NCBI RefSeq assembly: GCF_027789125.1
Contig: NZ_JAQFVF010000009.1
Coordinates: 1-64,000, forward strand
DNA: 64,000 nt
Origin: Paenibacillus aestuarii
GTDB taxonomy: Bacteria; Bacillota; Bacilli; Paenibacillales; NBRC-103111
Reading direction: 5' to 3'
Notes under the pieces: model-generated
The model's database searches: none
Seen by the model: only the letters and a program-made list of their open reading frames with translations
What the model was told of the DNA's origin: nothing
Translations under genes and position numbers: made by a program
In this document: one piece after another, positions 63,255 through 64,000 of the stretch
Layout of the letters: each line of letters begins with the position of its first letter
Numbering within the stretch: the stretch's first letter is position 1

Positions 63255-64000
63255 CTGAAAATTCCGCTGATTTCACGTCTGATTGCCAGTCGTAAGAGCG
63301 CGCTTTTGACGATGATTGTCTCCAGCTTGTTCGTGCTGTTGATCCCGCTTGCCATGGGCGTGTTTTTGTACGCCAAAGTGGAACAAAGCCTGGAACAAAG
63401 CACGATTCGTTCCAATGCGGCGCTGCTGGAGCAGTTGAAGCTGTCGCTCGACAACAAATTAACGGAAGTCGATAACTTGATGCGGCAGGTCGCTTTTGAC
63501 CCGAAGATGGATTACATGCTGAAGATTCCGGTCCGCTCCAGTGACACCGACAAATACCAATTTGTTGAATTCATGCGGGATAAGCTCGGCAAGTACCGGA
63601 ACTTGACCAGCAATTTCATATTCGATTATTACGTATACTTCGCCGCCAGCGATACGATTGTCAGGCCGGATTTGCTGACGGATTCACAGAAATTCTATTC
63701 CATCTACTACGCATTTAAGGATATGCCCTATGAGCAGTGGCGCAAGCTGCTGGAGCAGGAGCACAAGATGTCCTATTTGCCGGTCGCCACACTTAGCATG
63801 GAGCAAACGGAGAAAAAGGTCATTACGTACATCCAATCGCTGCCGATCCATTCGCAATCTGAACATTTGGGCAGCATTGTTATTTTGATTGACGTCGATT
63901 ATGTCAAGGCGTTGTTTGCCCAGCTGGAGTCGGCGAGCCATAGCGCGGTGTACATCATCGATGATGCCGGGAACACGATCATGAGCAACAGTGAGCAGCC
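63255..64000 (+). CDS. Membrane sensor/AraC-type regulator or kinase, N-terminal part
   Basis: An open frame running off the window. A membrane segment (MIVSSLFVLLIPLAMGVFLY) is followed by an extracellular cache-like region (VEQSLEQSTIRSNAALLEQL, RQVAFDPKMDYMLKIP, KVITYIQSLPIH, IVILIDVDYVKALFAQLESA). This is the layout of two-membrane-segment AraC regulators and YesM-type kinases near sugar genes. The start is unclear: the homologous reading begins near 63255, but only CTG is there, after a TGA at 63246. TTG 63306 and ATG 63312 would remove the basic head. Confidence 0.75.
   Translation, partial: MKIPLISRLIASRKSALLTMIVSSLFVLLIPLAMGVFLYAKVEQSLEQSTIRSNAALLEQLKLSLDNKLTEVDNLMRQVAFDPKMDYMLKIPVRSSDTDKYQFVEFMRDKLGKYRNLTSNFIFDYYVYFAASDTIVRPDLLTDSQKFYSIYYAFKDMPYEQWRKLLEQEHKMSYLPVATLSMEQTEKKVITYIQSLPIHSQSEHLGSIVILIDVDYVKALFAQLESASHSAVYIIDDAGNTIMSNSEQ

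Overview
The window looks like chromosomal DNA from a spore-forming, sugar-degrading Firmicute of the Paenibacillus/Cohnella type. The clues are two complete ger germinant-receptor operons, two YjcZ-like sporulation micro-proteins, an SLH-anchored protease, LplB/LplC-type sugar importers with a YtcQ-type binding protein, CcpA-like cre sites and strong AGGAGG ribosome sites. No tRNA, rRNA, CRISPR array, prophage or insertion sequence was seen. Taxonomy is inferred from gene content only.

Layout. 0.1-3 kb: azlCD branched-chain amino acid exporter genes and a membrane diguanylate cyclase. 3-6 kb: a permease fusion relic and a GH78 alpha-L-rhamnosidase. 6.6-10.8 kb: a large exported S41 protease with PDZ and three SLH domains. 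10.8-15.7 kb: a germinant-receptor operon in the order B-A-C-C. 15.9-19.9 kb: a Gly/His/Pro/Tyr-rich protein, an ArsR-SRPBCC-DUF1059 operon, an acetyltransferase and a GAF-GGDEF cyclase. 20-23.3 kb: two aldo/keto reductases and a LarA-like protein. 23.3-35.3 kb: a LacI-controlled catabolic regulon. 35.4-38.7 kb: a penicillin-binding carboxypeptidase, a polysaccharide deacetylase and a sugar isomerase. 39-44.7 kb: a five-gene Opp/Dpp-type ABC importer with a cre site. 44.8-51.1 kb: a kinase-like protein, a HemAT oxygen sensor split in two, a DJ-1 protein, another GGDEF protein and an unrecognised gene. 51.2-54.7 kb: a second germinant-receptor operon, A-B-C. 54.7-58 kb: an MFS transporter divergent from an SgrR-type regulator. 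58.2-64 kb: a nicotianamine-synthase-like enzyme, an isomerase, a DMT exporter with an ArsR-type regulator, two micro-proteins and the start of a membrane sensor/regulator cut by the window end.

The best candidate for an undescribed system is the 24-35 kb regulon. A LacI repressor gene and a TIM-barrel isomerase gene diverge from one control region; a DUF1080 glycoside-processing gene and an eight-gene import/catabolism operon diverge from a second. The two regions share the same fine architecture: same spacers, same operator offsets, and a cre over the -35 of each rightward promoter. Six near-identical palindromic operators were found. The substrate is not identifiable from sequence alone; the enzyme set suggests an oxidised sugar or glycoside.

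Other notable observations are a HemAT aerotaxis transducer broken into two translationally coupled ORFs with the globin G helix missing but the heme pocket intact; a relic joining the middle of one sugar permease to the tail of another; an orphan nicotianamine-synthase-like gene; and an ArsR gene that appears leaderless with a perfect 16-bp palindrome between its promoter boxes. Many starts below were moved downstream of the longest ORF because a strong ribosome site selects an internal ATG or GTG.
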